Source of the DNA: Massilia sp. YIM B02763
Lineage (GTDB): Bacteria > Pseudomonadota > Gammaproteobacteria > Burkholderiales > Burkholderiaceae_D
Reading direction: 5' to 3'
Length of the DNA: 64,000 bases
Assembly: GCF_030412015.1 (NCBI RefSeq)
Contig: NZ_JASNRD010000001.1
Location: 62,001 to 126,000 of the forward strand
This document shows, piece by piece, positions 16,766-25,917 of the stretch. Every line of letters begins with the position of its first letter. Positions within the stretch are counted from its first letter, which is position 1. The notes under the pieces were generated by a model that ran no database searches, was not told the origin of the DNA, and saw only the letters and a list, made by a program, of their open reading frames with translations. Position numbers and translations under genes: made by a program.

Positions 16766-17917
16766 TTACTTGGTGGGGGCCGGTGCCGTGCCGATCTTCA
16801 CGCGCAGCAGGCGGTAGGGTTGCTGGCGCAAGTCCTTGCCGTTGTTGAAGCCGGCCTGGCGGTTCAGCTGGTTGGCGGTGAAGTACAGGTAGCCGTCCGG
16901 ACCGATCGACAGCGTGTCGGGCCACACGATGTCCGGACCCTGGGCGATGGTGCTCCACTTGCCGTCCGCCGACAGCTTGCGGATCGCATTGTGTTCGTAG
17001 TCGCCGCCATAGACGTTGCCGGCGGCGTCCGCCTCGAGGCCGTCCGAAGCGCCCTTCTTGCCCAGGTTCTTCACGGCCTTGGCGATCTGGGCGTCGGTGA
17101 CGGCCGGGTCGCGCAGCAGCGCGGTCGGCACCGAGTAGAGCGTGCGCGCGGACAGCGCCGAGAAGTACAGCGTCTTGCCGTCGCCCGACAGCGCGATGCC
17201 GTCGGATGCCACGTTGAACGGCTGGGACTTGCCGTCGGGGCCGGTCGATGCGAGCGGCTTGCCTTCCACACGCGCCGCGAAACCCTTTTCCGGGGACGTG
17301 AGCGGGCTGCCGCTCAGGCGTCGCAGCGCCTTGCCGGTGCCCAGGTCGAGCACGATCAGGCCGCCCGGACCCTTGATGGACGAGTCCGTGACGTAGGCCA
17401 CGCCTTCGCTGCCGACGCGGAAGTCGAAACGCATGTCGTTGACGTAGGTGGTCGGCAGGATCACGTCGGCCGGGAACACGACGGTCTTGACGACCTTGTT
17501 GGTCTTCAGGTCCACCGCCACCAGCTTGGCGCCGCCGGCTTTCGGCTCGCCGAAGCCCGGCGCGGCCGTGTCGAGGATCCACACGCGGCCCTGGCCGTCC
17601 GCGACGACGCTCTGCACGCTGATCAGGCCCTTGGCCGGATCGGCGTTTTCCTGGTTGAAGGCGGCGTCCGGATAGGCGACCGTCTTGCCGTTCACGACTT
17701 CGGCCACGCTGAACTTGACGTCGTCGCCCCATTTCGGGAAGTTGACGAAGATGCGGCCCGTCTCCGTGACGGTCACGCCGGTCGGCATCGCGCCGGTGAA
17801 CTCGGCCACGCGCTCGACGGCGGCGGCCGGCTTCGCGTCCGCGGCGAACGCATGACCGATGCCGGAGGCGGCGAACACGGCGCCGGCGACGAGGGCGGAG
17901 ATCTTCAAGCGTTTCAT
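16766..17917 (-). CDS. Secreted major-royal-jelly/Yellow family beta-propeller protein
   Basis: 383 residues. Residues 1-25 are a Sec signal peptide (ending GIGHAFAAD). The remainder matches the bacterial MRJP/Yellow family, a six-bladed beta propeller: family phrases include WILDTAAPGFGEPKAGGAKLVAVDL, TYVNDMRFDFRVG, AYVTDSS.KGPGGLIVLDL and GNVYGGDYEHNAIRKL. The protein is periplasmic. Its substrate is unknown; eukaryotic relatives act in dopachrome or lactone chemistry. GAAGGAG precedes the ATG. It shares an apparent operon with nfsB and is divergent from a LysR regulator 180 bp away. Confidence 0.85.
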   Translation of the reverse strand: MKRLKISALVAGAVFAASGIGHAFAADAKPAAAVERVAEFTGAMPTGVTVTETGRIFVNFPKWGDDVKFSVAEVVNGKTVAYPDAAFNQENADPAKGLISVQSVVADGQGRVWILDTAAPGFGEPKAGGAKLVAVDLKTNKVVKTVVFPADVILPTTYVNDMRFDFRVGSEGVAYVTDSSIKGPGGLIVLDLGTGKALRRLSGSPLTSPEKGFAARVEGKPLASTGPDGKSQPFNVASDGIALSGDGKTLYFSALSARTLYSVPTALLRDPAVTDAQIAKAVKNLGKKGASDGLEADAAGNVYGGDYEHNAIRKLSADGKWSTIAQGPDIVWPDTLSIGPDGYLYFTANQLNRQAGFNNGKDLRQQPYRLLRVKIGTAPAPTK

Positions 17918-18097
17918 GGTGGACTCCTTCTATCTATATGGATGGGGTGAAGCGTTGTTTTGTTGTACGGTGGCTCCCGCGTGTAGACTGCTGCTTTGTT
18001 GCTTACGTCACACGAAGGAGATGGGTCCCATGATAGGAAGTGCCGAGCTGATGAAAAACTGGTGGAATCGGTTAGCACTTTCACTCGCGGAGTGAAA

Positions 18098-18997
18098 ATG
18101 GTCCGCTTCGAAGATCTCGACCTGTTCGTCCGCACGGCGGCCTGCGGCAGCTTCTCCAAGGCGGCGCGCGAAGCGAACCTGCTGCCCGGCCAGGTCAGCG
18201 CGGCCATCATGCGCCTGGAGCGCGACCTCGAACTGCGCCTGTTCGCCCGCTCCACGCGCAGCCTGCGCCTGACGGACGAGGGAGAACGCTACCTGCCGTA
18301 TGCCAGGGAAGTCATCGAGCTGCTGCACAGCGGACGCGAAGTGCTGCGCCGCGACGACGCCGAGCTGACGGGCACCCTGCTGCTGGCCGCGCCGTCCGAC
18401 TTCGGCCGCAACCTGCTGCTGCCGTGGATCGGCGAGTTCCGCCGCCGCCACCCGCGCCTGGAAGTGCGCCTGCAGCTGTCGGACCAGGTGACGGACGTGT
18501 TCCGCGACCGCGTCGACATCGCGCTGCGCTATGGCCAGCCCGAGGATGCCAGCTTCGTCGCCCTACCGCTGGCGCCGGACAACCGGCGTGTGCTGGTCGC
18601 CTCGCCCGCCTACCTGGAACAATGCGGCGCCCCCGCCTCGCTGGACGACCTGCAGCACCACAGCTGCCTGCTGTGGCAGTTGCAGGGACGCGTCTACGAC
18701 AAATGGGTCTTCCCGATCGGCAAGGCGCGCCGCATCGTCCAGGTGAAGGGCGCGCTCGTGTGCGACGACTCCGACGTGGTGCGGCGCTGGGTGCTGGCCG
18801 GCGAAGGCATCGCCTACCGCTCCTGGCTGGACGTGGGCACGGACGTGCGCGCGGGCCGCCTGGCCGTCGTGCTGCCGGACCAGCCGGGCGAACCCGCGCC
18901 GCTGAACATGGTATGCCCGCACCGGCGCCAGTTCTCGCCGGCCGTGCGCCAGCTGCATGCGCTGCTGGCCGAGCGCTGCGCAGCGCTCTCTCCATGA
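18098..18997 (+). CDS. LysR family transcriptional regulator
   Basis: 299 residues from the ATG at 18098, with GGAG 5 nt upstream. The longer frame back to 17996 lacks a ribosome site. Residues 1-60 are the LysR winged helix (FEDLDLFVRTAACGSFSKAAREANLLPGQVSAAIMRLE), and residues 90-295 the periplasmic-binding-type effector domain of the CrgA/AaeR subgroup. It is divergent from the MRJP-nfsB unit, the usual position of a LysR activator relative to its target. The inducer is not identifiable; nitroaromatic or quinone compounds would fit nfsB. Confidence 0.88.
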   Translation: MVRFEDLDLFVRTAACGSFSKAAREANLLPGQVSAAIMRLERDLELRLFARSTRSLRLTDEGERYLPYAREVIELLHSGREVLRRDDAELTGTLLLAAPSDFGRNLLLPWIGEFRRRHPRLEVRLQLSDQVTDVFRDRVDIALRYGQPEDASFVALPLAPDNRRVLVASPAYLEQCGAPASLDDLQHHSCLLWQLQGRVYDKWVFPIGKARRIVQVKGALVCDDSDVVRRWVLAGEGIAYRSWLDVGTDVRAGRLAVVLPDQPGEPAPLNMVCPHRRQFSPAVRQLHALLAERCAALSP

Positions 18998-19013
18998 TGC
19001 CGGCTGCCCCACC

Positions 19014-19952
19014 CTACGGGATCAAGCGGCGCAGCGCCCCCAACTTGTCCGGATTGCGCACGATGTAAACGGCGGCGATGCGACCGTCCTCGACCAGGAA
19101 GGACGTCACGGAATCCGGCACGCCGCCGATCCAGGTGAGGATGCCCGGCTCGCCGTTGACGTCCACGATGTCGCGCCGCACGTCGATCCCCCACTTGCGC
19201 TCGATGCCGATGACGAGGCGGGCGATGCGGCCGGCCCCGATCACGGTGCGCACGACGGTGGTCGCCTTGCCGCCGCCGTCGCCCGTGAAGGTGGCGTCGT
19301 GCGCCAGCAGCGCCTGGACCTTGGCCAAGTCGCCGGAGCGGCTGGCGTCGATGAAGCGCGCCAGCAGCGCCAGGTGCGCCTCGCGGTCGACGGCGAAGCG
19401 CGGGCGCTCGGCGCGCACCCGCTCGCGGGCCCGCTGCAGCGTCTTGCGGCAGGCCGCCTCGCTTTTTCCCACCATGGCCGCCACCTGCGCGTGGTCGAAT
19501 TCGAATACCTGGTGCAGCAGGAACACGGCGCGTTCTTCCGGCGCCAGCCGCTCCATCATCACGAGGAAGGCGGTCGAGATGTCGCCGGCCGCCTCCAGCG
19601 CGTGTTCCGGCGACTCCACGGCCGCTTCGACGGCGTCGCCCAGCAGGGGTTCGGGCAGCCACGCCCCGAAATAGCGTTCGCGCTCGGCGATGGCGCCGCG
19701 CAGGCGGTCGATCGACAGGCGCGTGACCACGGTGACCAGCCAGGCCTCGGGGTTTCTTGCGTCCACGCTGCCGCCGCCCTGCCAGCGCAGCCAGGCTTCC
19801 TGGACGATGTCCTCGGCATCCGCGCGGATGCCGAGCATGCGGTAGGCGATGCCGAACAGGCGCGGGCGCAGGCGCGTGAAGACGGCGACGGGGTTGGCAA
19901 CAGTGTTGGCGACCGCGTCGCCGCTGGGAAGAATTGAGGTGTCCATGTCCAT
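19014..19952 (-). CDS. ECF41-type RNA polymerase sigma factor with fused SnoaL-like C-terminal domain
   Basis: 312 residues. Region 2 (about 24-90, LRPRLFGIAYRMLGIRADAEDIVQEAWLRW) and region 4 (about 125-180, LAPEERAVFLLHQVFEFDHAQVAAM) are followed by an NTF2/SnoaL-like domain. All three ECF41 hallmarks are present: WLPEP at 98-102 in the linker, DGGGK at 225-229 and NPDKL at 300-304. In this group the C-terminal extension takes the place of an anti-sigma factor. The usual partner gene (a carboxymuconolactone decarboxylase, oxidoreductase or epimerase) is not adjacent. Starts at 19952 or 19946 are both possible; neither has a strong ribosome site. Confidence 0.9.
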   Translation of the reverse strand: MDMDTSILPSGDAVANTVANPVAVFTRLRPRLFGIAYRMLGIRADAEDIVQEAWLRWQGGGSVDARNPEAWLVTVVTRLSIDRLRGAIAERERYFGAWLPEPLLGDAVEAAVESPEHALEAAGDISTAFLVMMERLAPEERAVFLLHQVFEFDHAQVAAMVGKSEAACRKTLQRARERVRAERPRFAVDREAHLALLARFIDASRSGDLAKVQALLAHDATFTGDGGGKATTVVRTVIGAGRIARLVIGIERKWGIDVRRDIVDVNGEPGILTWIGGVPDSVTSFLVEDGRIAAVYIVRNPDKLGALRRLIP

Positions 19953-20025
19953 GAGACGGTATGCGCGGCCGTTGCGTGACAGGCGCCGGCAAAAAACGCT
20001 GCCGGCCACACCCGATTCTACGGCC

Positions 20026-20424
20026 TTACGCCGTTTCGCAGCGTAAATCGGCGACAAGCGCCCCGACATCCATCCCCGGCTTGATCCTGCCGTGCGAACG
20101 GCCCGGCCGCACCCGCAGCGGCGCGCGCGGGGTATTGGTGCGCGTCGGCGTCAGCGCGCCGTCGTAGGACGGCATCTCCGCATCGATCTCGACGATACCG
20201 TCGTCCACGACCGACAGGAACCGGGCGACGGCGATCCGCACGATGGCGCGGTTCGGCAGTTCGGCCTTCAGTTGCACCTTGCGGTTGAAATACAGGTAGC
20301 TGTGCACGGTGCCTTCGGGCGTGGCGATGTCGACGCGCTTCGGCAGCGAAAAACCATAGCGTCCGGTCGCCCAGAGCTTGACGATGCAGGTGCCGTGCAG
20401 TGGTGACGAGAATGTGAAGTTCAT
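20026..20424 (-). CDS. Hypothetical protein
   Basis: 132 residues, no signal peptide or membrane helix. The N-terminal 90 residues alternate hydrophobic and polar positions (CIVKLWATGRYGFSLP, NRAIVRIAVARFLSVVDDGIVEID), suggesting a small beta-rich fold. The last 40 residues are basic and probably disordered. I recognise no family. It lies just upstream of the ECF41 sigma gene on the same strand, 73 bp away, so it could be co-transcribed. Coding status is supported by composition only, hence moderate confidence. Confidence 0.5.
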   Translation of the reverse strand: MNFTFSSPLHGTCIVKLWATGRYGFSLPKRVDIATPEGTVHSYLYFNRKVQLKAELPNRAIVRIAVARFLSVVDDGIVEIDAEMPSYDGALTPTRTNTPRAPLRVRPGRSHGRIKPGMDVGALVADLRCETA

Positions 20425-20657
20425 GCAGCGATGCTAACGTCAGCAATGGATGAGCACGCTTCGAAATTGTTTCACGCAGTAACGGCTGGAACACTTGTTT
20501 CCTCAGGTATATGCATGCTTGGACGCTGGCAGCGCACGATACCCTTAATCAATTTACAGGCAAAAAATCGGCTGTTACTCTTGTAACACCGCCGCGCCGC
20601 CGCCTTGCCGGGCCGCCGAGCGCGGCGCCTCATCCACAACCGCCAAGGAGTGCATCC

Positions 20658-22097
20658 ATGTTTGTACCCAGGACCGACGAACACGCTATCAATTTCCTGC
20701 CCCCGTATTTCGATCCCGACTACGTCGAGCATGCCGTCAAGCCGTTCATGGCCGGTTCCATCATCACCGGAGAGAAGCCGCTGCTGCCCCTCATCGACAC
20801 GGAGCTGACCAAGGAAAAGGCGATCCCGCCGCATATCTTCGGCATGCTGTACGAGGACTGGACCCCGAACATGGACGAGGAAGGCCTGTCCGTCTTCCTG
20901 CAGGGCTACGAGAACCGCGGCCCGGACAACGAGCGCAAGCGCATCTACTACACGGCCTTCACCCCCGACCTGTACCCGGCCCGGTACCAGCCCAAGATGG
21001 CTGCCTTCATGGACAAGCTGTTCGTGCCGGAGCACGCCGGCAAGCCGCTGATGCAGGCCTATTACGGCAGCTACTTCGACCTGTACTGGGACCTGCACCT
21101 GGGCGTCTCGGGAGAGCAGATCCCCGACGAGATCCGCGAGATCGGCAAGGCCTTCAATACCGTGATCGGCTTCTGGTTCCCGACTTCGGACCTCGTCTAC
21201 CAGAGCTATATGAAGGTGCGCAAGCTGCGTCCCTTCCTGCGCGACTGGGTCGACGCCCGCGTCGAGGACATCCTGCAGGGCCGCACGCCCGGCTATGACA
21301 AGACCATCGTGCACAGCTGGATCAAGAACGGGGAACTGAAGGAGCACTTCCGGCGCAAGGACATCGTGTTCGAATGCTTCCACAACTTCCTCGCCTTCAG
21401 CCAATGGGGCAACACGCTGTTCAACATCGTGGCGCGCCTGTCCGACGACGATGGCGACCCGGCCGTCAAGGACTGGTTCGCCCGCACGATGGCCGACCCG
21501 GACCGGCGCGACGCCTCCCCGTTCACGCCGCTCGACCGCTTCGCGATGGAGCTGTTCCGCGTCATTTCCCCGAACGGCGGCAGCTATTCGCTGTCGAACG
21601 CGCGCCAGAGCATCAGCGGCCAGGGCTACAACGGCGTGCTGACGCTGCACCCGACCTCGAACCGCAATCCCCTGCACTGGCCCGACCCCGACGCGTTCAA
21701 CCCGGACCGCTACCTCGACGCGCCGCTCACCTCGCAGCACGACGAAGCCGCGGCGCAGCAGGCTGGCCTGCGGGGCTGCCCGTTCGCCAGGAAGGCGCGC
21801 GCCCTGCGCGACGGCCGCGACGGCACGATCGAGAACAGCGGCTACGGCGCCGTCTACGCGGTCGTGGACGGCGTCACCTATCCGGTGCCGGACACGCCCG
21901 GCTACGCGCCGTTCGGCTTCGGCTACCGCCGCTGCCCCGGCGAGCTGTTCACGATCGGCTTCGTCCAGGACTTCCTGCGCAAGGTGCATGCGGCGGACGT
22001 GCGCTTCGAGAAGCTGGCGGACCCGCATCCGGCCAAGCTGCCGGTGGGCCCCATCACGGTGATCGACGACCGCTACGCATTCCGCCTGGGCCGCTGA
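20658..22097 (+). CDS. Cytochrome P450, atypical
   Basis: 479 residues from the ATG at 20658 (AAGGAG 7 nt upstream). The heme loop FGFGYRRCPGE places the thiolate ligand at C426; the K-helix ExxR is ELFR at 298-301; and the meander motif DAFNPDRYL is at 345-353. So it is a P450 by its three core motifs. Two features are odd. About 75 residues separate FNPDR from the Cys, roughly twice the usual distance, with an inserted segment containing GCPFARKARALRDGRDG. I also could not find a normal I-helix oxygen-activation motif (AGxxT). No ferredoxin or reductase gene is near. It converges on a TetR gene 14 bp away. Confidence 0.82.
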   Translation: MFVPRTDEHAINFLPPYFDPDYVEHAVKPFMAGSIITGEKPLLPLIDTELTKEKAIPPHIFGMLYEDWTPNMDEEGLSVFLQGYENRGPDNERKRIYYTAFTPDLYPARYQPKMAAFMDKLFVPEHAGKPLMQAYYGSYFDLYWDLHLGVSGEQIPDEIREIGKAFNTVIGFWFPTSDLVYQSYMKVRKLRPFLRDWVDARVEDILQGRTPGYDKTIVHSWIKNGELKEHFRRKDIVFECFHNFLAFSQWGNTLFNIVARLSDDDGDPAVKDWFARTMADPDRRDASPFTPLDRFAMELFRVISPNGGSYSLSNARQSISGQGYNGVLTLHPTSNRNPLHWPDPDAFNPDRYLDAPLTSQHDEAAAQQAGLRGCPFARKARALRDGRDGTIENSGYGAVYAVVDGVTYPVPDTPGYAPFGFGYRRCPGELFTIGFVQDFLRKVHAADVRFEKLADPHPAKLPVGPITVIDDRYAFRLGR

Positions 22098-22111
22098 GGC
22101 TCGTCCGACGA

Positions 22112-22783
22112 TCAGGCCGCGGGCGCGTCCAGCCCGGCCAGGCCGGCCAGGATCACGCGCACGCCGGCCGCGATGAAGGCCTCTGGCGCCCCCACCTCGC
22201 GCTCCGTCAGCACGCGGTTGGCGGCGAGCAGGGTAAAGCCGTGGACGTGGGCCCATAACAGGCCCAGGACCTTCTTTTCGTCGATCTCCGGCGGAAGGAC
22301 GCCGGCCTGGCGGCAGCGGTCGATGATGCGCAGCAGGATCGCGCGCGTCTGCTCCAGCGCCGGCAGCGGCTCGGCCTTGTCCCACAGCTCGCGGTCGGTG
22401 CCGAACATGACCTGGGCATGGGCCGGATGGCCGGCGGCGAAGCGGTAATAGCAGGCGCAGGCGTCGAAGATCTGGCGCCGCGGCTCCTCCGGGTGGCGCG
22501 CCGCCACCTCTTCCAGCGCCGCAGCCAGCATGCCGAATCCGATGTCGGCGATCCGGTTCAGCATCGCCTGCTTGGACTTGAAATGGCGGTAGGGCGCCAT
22601 GTGCGAGATGCCGGCCGCCGCGGCGATGTCGCGGAACGTGATCGCGCTCGGATGGCGCTCCCGGGTCAGGTCCAGGAATGTCGCGACGATCAGCTCGGGC
22701 ATGTTGCGCGCCGTTTTCGCTTCCTGTCCACCGCCCTGCCCCCTGTCCGCCCTCGCCTCGCCGGACGTGTACTGCTCCTCCAT
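22112..22783 (-). CDS. TetR family transcriptional regulator
   Basis: 223 residues from the ATG at 22783, which has GGGAGAG 3 nt upstream; an in-frame ATG at 22795 is an alternative. The helix-turn-helix is ITFRDIAAAAGISHMAPYRHFKSKQAML, and the C-terminal part matches the TetR_C_33/WHG-type ligand domain (FAAGHPAHAQVMFG, WAHVHGFTLLAANRVL). It converges on the P450 gene and is divergent from the pilus operon 185 bp away. Its target is uncertain; TetR proteins of this subgroup often control lipid or P450 genes. Confidence 0.85.
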   Translation of the reverse strand: MEEQYTSGEARADRGQGGGQEAKTARNMPELIVATFLDLTRERHPSAITFRDIAAAAGISHMAPYRHFKSKQAMLNRIADIGFGMLAAALEEVAARHPEEPRRQIFDACACYYRFAAGHPAHAQVMFGTDRELWDKAEPLPALEQTRAILLRIIDRCRQAGVLPPEIDEKKVLGLLWAHVHGFTLLAANRVLTEREVGAPEAFIAAGVRVILAGLAGLDAPAA

Positions 22784-22926
22784 ATGCTCTCCCATACTGC
22801 GTTCGCCGTCTCCCTGCGGCCTCGGGGCGATTCTACCCGTTGGCGGCGCGAGACAGCCACGCGCCTCTCCGCCCCCGGATAATGGCAAGGACACTTGATT
22901 TTACGCAAGATTGCTAACCGTCAAGC

Positions 22927-22932
22927 TATAAT
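22927..22932 (+). promoter_or_regulatory. -10 element ahead of the MSHA-type operon
   Basis: A perfect TATAAT lies 37 bp before the start of the first pilus gene. No -35 with 16-18 bp spacing was found, so use of this promoter may depend on an activator. Confidence 0.4.
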
Positions 22933-22968
22933 CGGCGCATTCCATCGACGACACCCGCTGCCGCCCCC

Positions 22969-25917
22969 ATGCCGTTGCGCCGCCCGCTTTTCGTGCTGCT
23001 GTCCCTGTTCCTGTTCCTGCTGCTGTGCGCGGTGGGCACGGCGGCGCGCGCCGGCGACACGTACACGTTTGCCGGCAATCCCGTGACGGGCTGCACGCTG
23101 TCCGGCAAAACCTATACGTGCCCGGCCCTGCCGCTGCCGAATTGGGACGACCGGGTCGTGATCTCGGGCGGCTACACCGTCACCGCCAACGGCGACGTCA
23201 ATTTCGGCTACGACCAGGGCCTGTCCATCAGCGGCGGCGGCACCCTCAAGATCAGCGGCAACCTCGACATCGGCAACATCCGCACTTCGCTACTGCAGGT
23301 GAACGGCGCCACGCTTGTCGCCGGCAAGACCTTCTCTATCGGCGCGCAGGTGCAGACCATCGTGGCGGATATCACGGCGGCCTCGATGAACCTCGGCACC
23401 GGCTCGCAAACCAAGATTACCGGCAAGGTCGTCTCGAGCGGGCCCGTGAACATCGCGTCGTACACGACCATCGTCGGGCCGGTGAGCGGCACGACGATCG
23501 TCACCAATTCGCCGGTGACGCTGACGGGGGATGTGACGGCGACCACGTCGCTGTCCCTCGCGTCCTACAGCACGATCAAGGGGAACATCGTCGCGCCCGT
23601 CATCACGTCGGGTTCGCCGATCACGGTCGAGGGCAACGTCACCGCGAAACAGAGCTTCCAGATCGCGTCCGGAAGTTCCGTCAAGGGCAATGTCACGACC
23701 GGCGAACTGACGCTCGACGCCTCGGAGGCGATCATCAACGGCAGCGCCACCGTCAACCACGCCACGCTGAACTGGCACGGCCGCGTGACGGACACGATCG
23801 TATGCACCGGCGGCACCGCGCCGGGCCAGTGCGATTGCGTGACCAACCAGAGCGGCTACGACATCCGCAAGAATGCCAACAGCAAGGCGGACGGGCCCTA
23901 TTGCGAAGGAAAGGCGCAGCCGGCGCCGGCGCTGGACCATTTCGTAATCAGCCACGCCCAGGACGCCAGCGTGTGCGCGCCGTCCAGCGTCACGATCACC
24001 GCCTGCGCGAACGCGAGCTGCAGCAGCACCTACACCGGCGGCGCCAACGTCACGCTGCAGCCGATGAACCAGCCGATCGCCATCGACGGTAGCGGCAGCG
24101 CCACCGCGGACGTCATGATGCAGCCGGTCGGGAACATCACGCTCTCGCTGGCCAGCAATGGCGTGCGCCAGCCCGCGTCCTGCCGCGTCAACGGAACGGG
24201 CGCCACATCGAATTGCGGCGTCCAGGTCAGCGATATCGGGCTGTCGCTGGCAGTTGGCTCGGACAATGCCTTCGTCGCGAGCCAGGACAACATCGCTACC
24301 CGCAGCCGCCTGACCATCAGCGCGCTGCGCTATGACGGGAAGGCGTGCAAACCCCTATTCAGCAATACCAACCGCGACATCAACCTGTCTTTCGCCTACG
24401 ACAATCCGGGGTCGGGAACCGTCGCTCCCATCGTCGCCGGCAAAAAGCTGACGGCCCAGCCGCAGGCGATCAGCCTGTCCTTCGACGTCGACGGCATTGC
24501 GAAGCCGTCGCTGGCCTACGCCGATGCCGGGCGGCTCACGCTGGTGGCGTCCTATACGGGACAGGAATCGCAGGCGAAAGGCAGCGTCACGGCCGTCGCG
24601 GTCCCTGCCCGGTTCGATGTCGCCGTGATCCTGCCGGCAAAGAAGATCGCGGGCAGCCCCATCACGGCGACGGCTACGGCCAAGAACGCCGACGGCGACA
24701 CCACGCCGAACTTCGGCGCGGAGGCCCAAGCGGTGATCCCTTGGCTGGACGGGAAGAAGTGCAACCCGATCGACGGCGCGCACGGGTTGAAGGTCGCGGC
24801 CGACGGCAGCGCGGTCGTTAAACCAGAGCCGGGAGCCAATGCGCCTCCCCTGAAGCCCACCATGAACAAAGCGGGCGTGCAGACGTTCGCGCTGCGCATG
24901 GACGAAGCGGGCGGCGCCAACCTGGCTGCCGGCGTGGACGCCTATCTCGACAAGCGTACGATCGCCGGCACTACGGGCGACGCCCCATCGTGCGCCATCG
25001 CCACGTTCATCCCGGCGTATTTCCAGATCGATTTCACACCGTCATGGGCACGCACGACCCTGCAGGACGGCGTCAAAATGAACCAGTATTATTCGGACGA
25101 GCGCGGCATCCAGCTGAAGGTGACGGCGATGAACCTGCGCGACCAGAAGACCACGAACTACGCCAAGGACCTCGCCCACAACGTGGCACTGAGTGTCCTC
25201 GACGAGAAGGGCAGCCTCGTCGCCGCGTCATTGGGAAACCTCGTCAGCGCACAGGCGGCATGTTCGTCCAAGCCCGATTCGCCTTCCATGGTCTGCGCCG
25301 AGCGGTTCGACGCCGGAAGCGCCAGCTGGAATGGCGGCTATCGGTTCGCGGCGCAAAAATCGGCGCCGCTGACCGCGAGGCTGCGCGCGACCGAGGCCGT
25401 TGCCGCCGATCCCGTGAGCTCGTCCGCGCACGCGCCGGAGCCGCAAGTCGTCATCCGCACCGGCCGGGTGCGCCTGTCGAACGTCTACGGGAGCGCCAAC
25501 AAGCCGCTCACGATGCCGGTGAGTGTCGAATACTGGAGCGGCAACGCCTGGCTGCGCAACGTCGAGGACAGCACGTCCTTGTTCACGCAGGCGGCTTTCG
25601 CGCTGACCAGCCAGGCCCTGAACAATACGACGCCGACCTTTACACCCGTCAAGAAGGGAGCGGGCACCCTCGCCCTGCAACCGCCGGCCGGTTCGGGACC
25701 AGGATTCGTCGACGTCGCCTTGAACCTGGGCAGTACCGGCGCGACGCATTCCTGCCGTGCCGACAAGGCCAACGCGCCGGGCGCGAAGAGCGAGTTCCTG
25801 CGTGCCGTCGATCCGTCTTGCGACACCGACCTGCGCGACCCTTCGGCGCGGGCCACCTTCGGCATCTTTGCGCCGGAGCGCCGCCGCGTCATCCACATGC
25901 GCGAGGTGTTCCGATGA
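22969..25917 (+). CDS. mshQ: MshQ-like protein with DUF6701 domain (MSHA pilus-associated adhesin or tip protein)
   Basis: 982 residues. A signal peptide (to about 28, GTAARAGD) leads into repeats of short hydrophobic strands (about 50-280, units like SGSPITVEGNVTAKQSF) that look like a right-handed beta-solenoid. Several Ig-like or Cys-containing segments follow, and then the DUF6701 region (about 560-980), ending RATFGIFAPERRRVIHMREVFR as in MshQ proteins. It is exported and probably acts on the pilus or cell surface. Its stop overlaps the next gene, and four minor prepilin genes follow with overlapping ends. In Vibrio/Shewanella mshQ is last; here it is first. Symbol by similarity. Confidence 0.82.
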   Translation: MPLRRPLFVLLSLFLFLLLCAVGTAARAGDTYTFAGNPVTGCTLSGKTYTCPALPLPNWDDRVVISGGYTVTANGDVNFGYDQGLSISGGGTLKISGNLDIGNIRTSLLQVNGATLVAGKTFSIGAQVQTIVADITAASMNLGTGSQTKITGKVVSSGPVNIASYTTIVGPVSGTTIVTNSPVTLTGDVTATTSLSLASYSTIKGNIVAPVITSGSPITVEGNVTAKQSFQIASGSSVKGNVTTGELTLDASEAIINGSATVNHATLNWHGRVTDTIVCTGGTAPGQCDCVTNQSGYDIRKNANSKADGPYCEGKAQPAPALDHFVISHAQDASVCAPSSVTITACANASCSSTYTGGANVTLQPMNQPIAIDGSGSATADVMMQPVGNITLSLASNGVRQPASCRVNGTGATSNCGVQVSDIGLSLAVGSDNAFVASQDNIATRSRLTISALRYDGKACKPLFSNTNRDINLSFAYDNPGSGTVAPIVAGKKLTAQPQAISLSFDVDGIAKPSLAYADAGRLTLVASYTGQESQAKGSVTAVAVPARFDVAVILPAKKIAGSPITATATAKNADGDTTPNFGAEAQAVIPWLDGKKCNPIDGAHGLKVAADGSAVVKPEPGANAPPLKPTMNKAGVQTFALRMDEAGGANLAAGVDAYLDKRTIAGTTGDAPSCAIATFIPAYFQIDFTPSWARTTLQDGVKMNQYYSDERGIQLKVTAMNLRDQKTTNYAKDLAHNVALSVLDEKGSLVAASLGNLVSAQAACSSKPDSPSMVCAERFDAGSASWNGGYRFAAQKSAPLTARLRATEAVAADPVSSSAHAPEPQVVIRTGRVRLSNVYGSANKPLTMPVSVEYWSGNAWLRNVEDSTSLFTQAAFALTSQALNNTTPTFTPVKKGAGTLALQPPAGSGPGFVDVALNLGSTGATHSCRADKANAPGAKSEFLRAVDPSCDTDLRDPSARATFGIFAPERRRVIHMREVFR

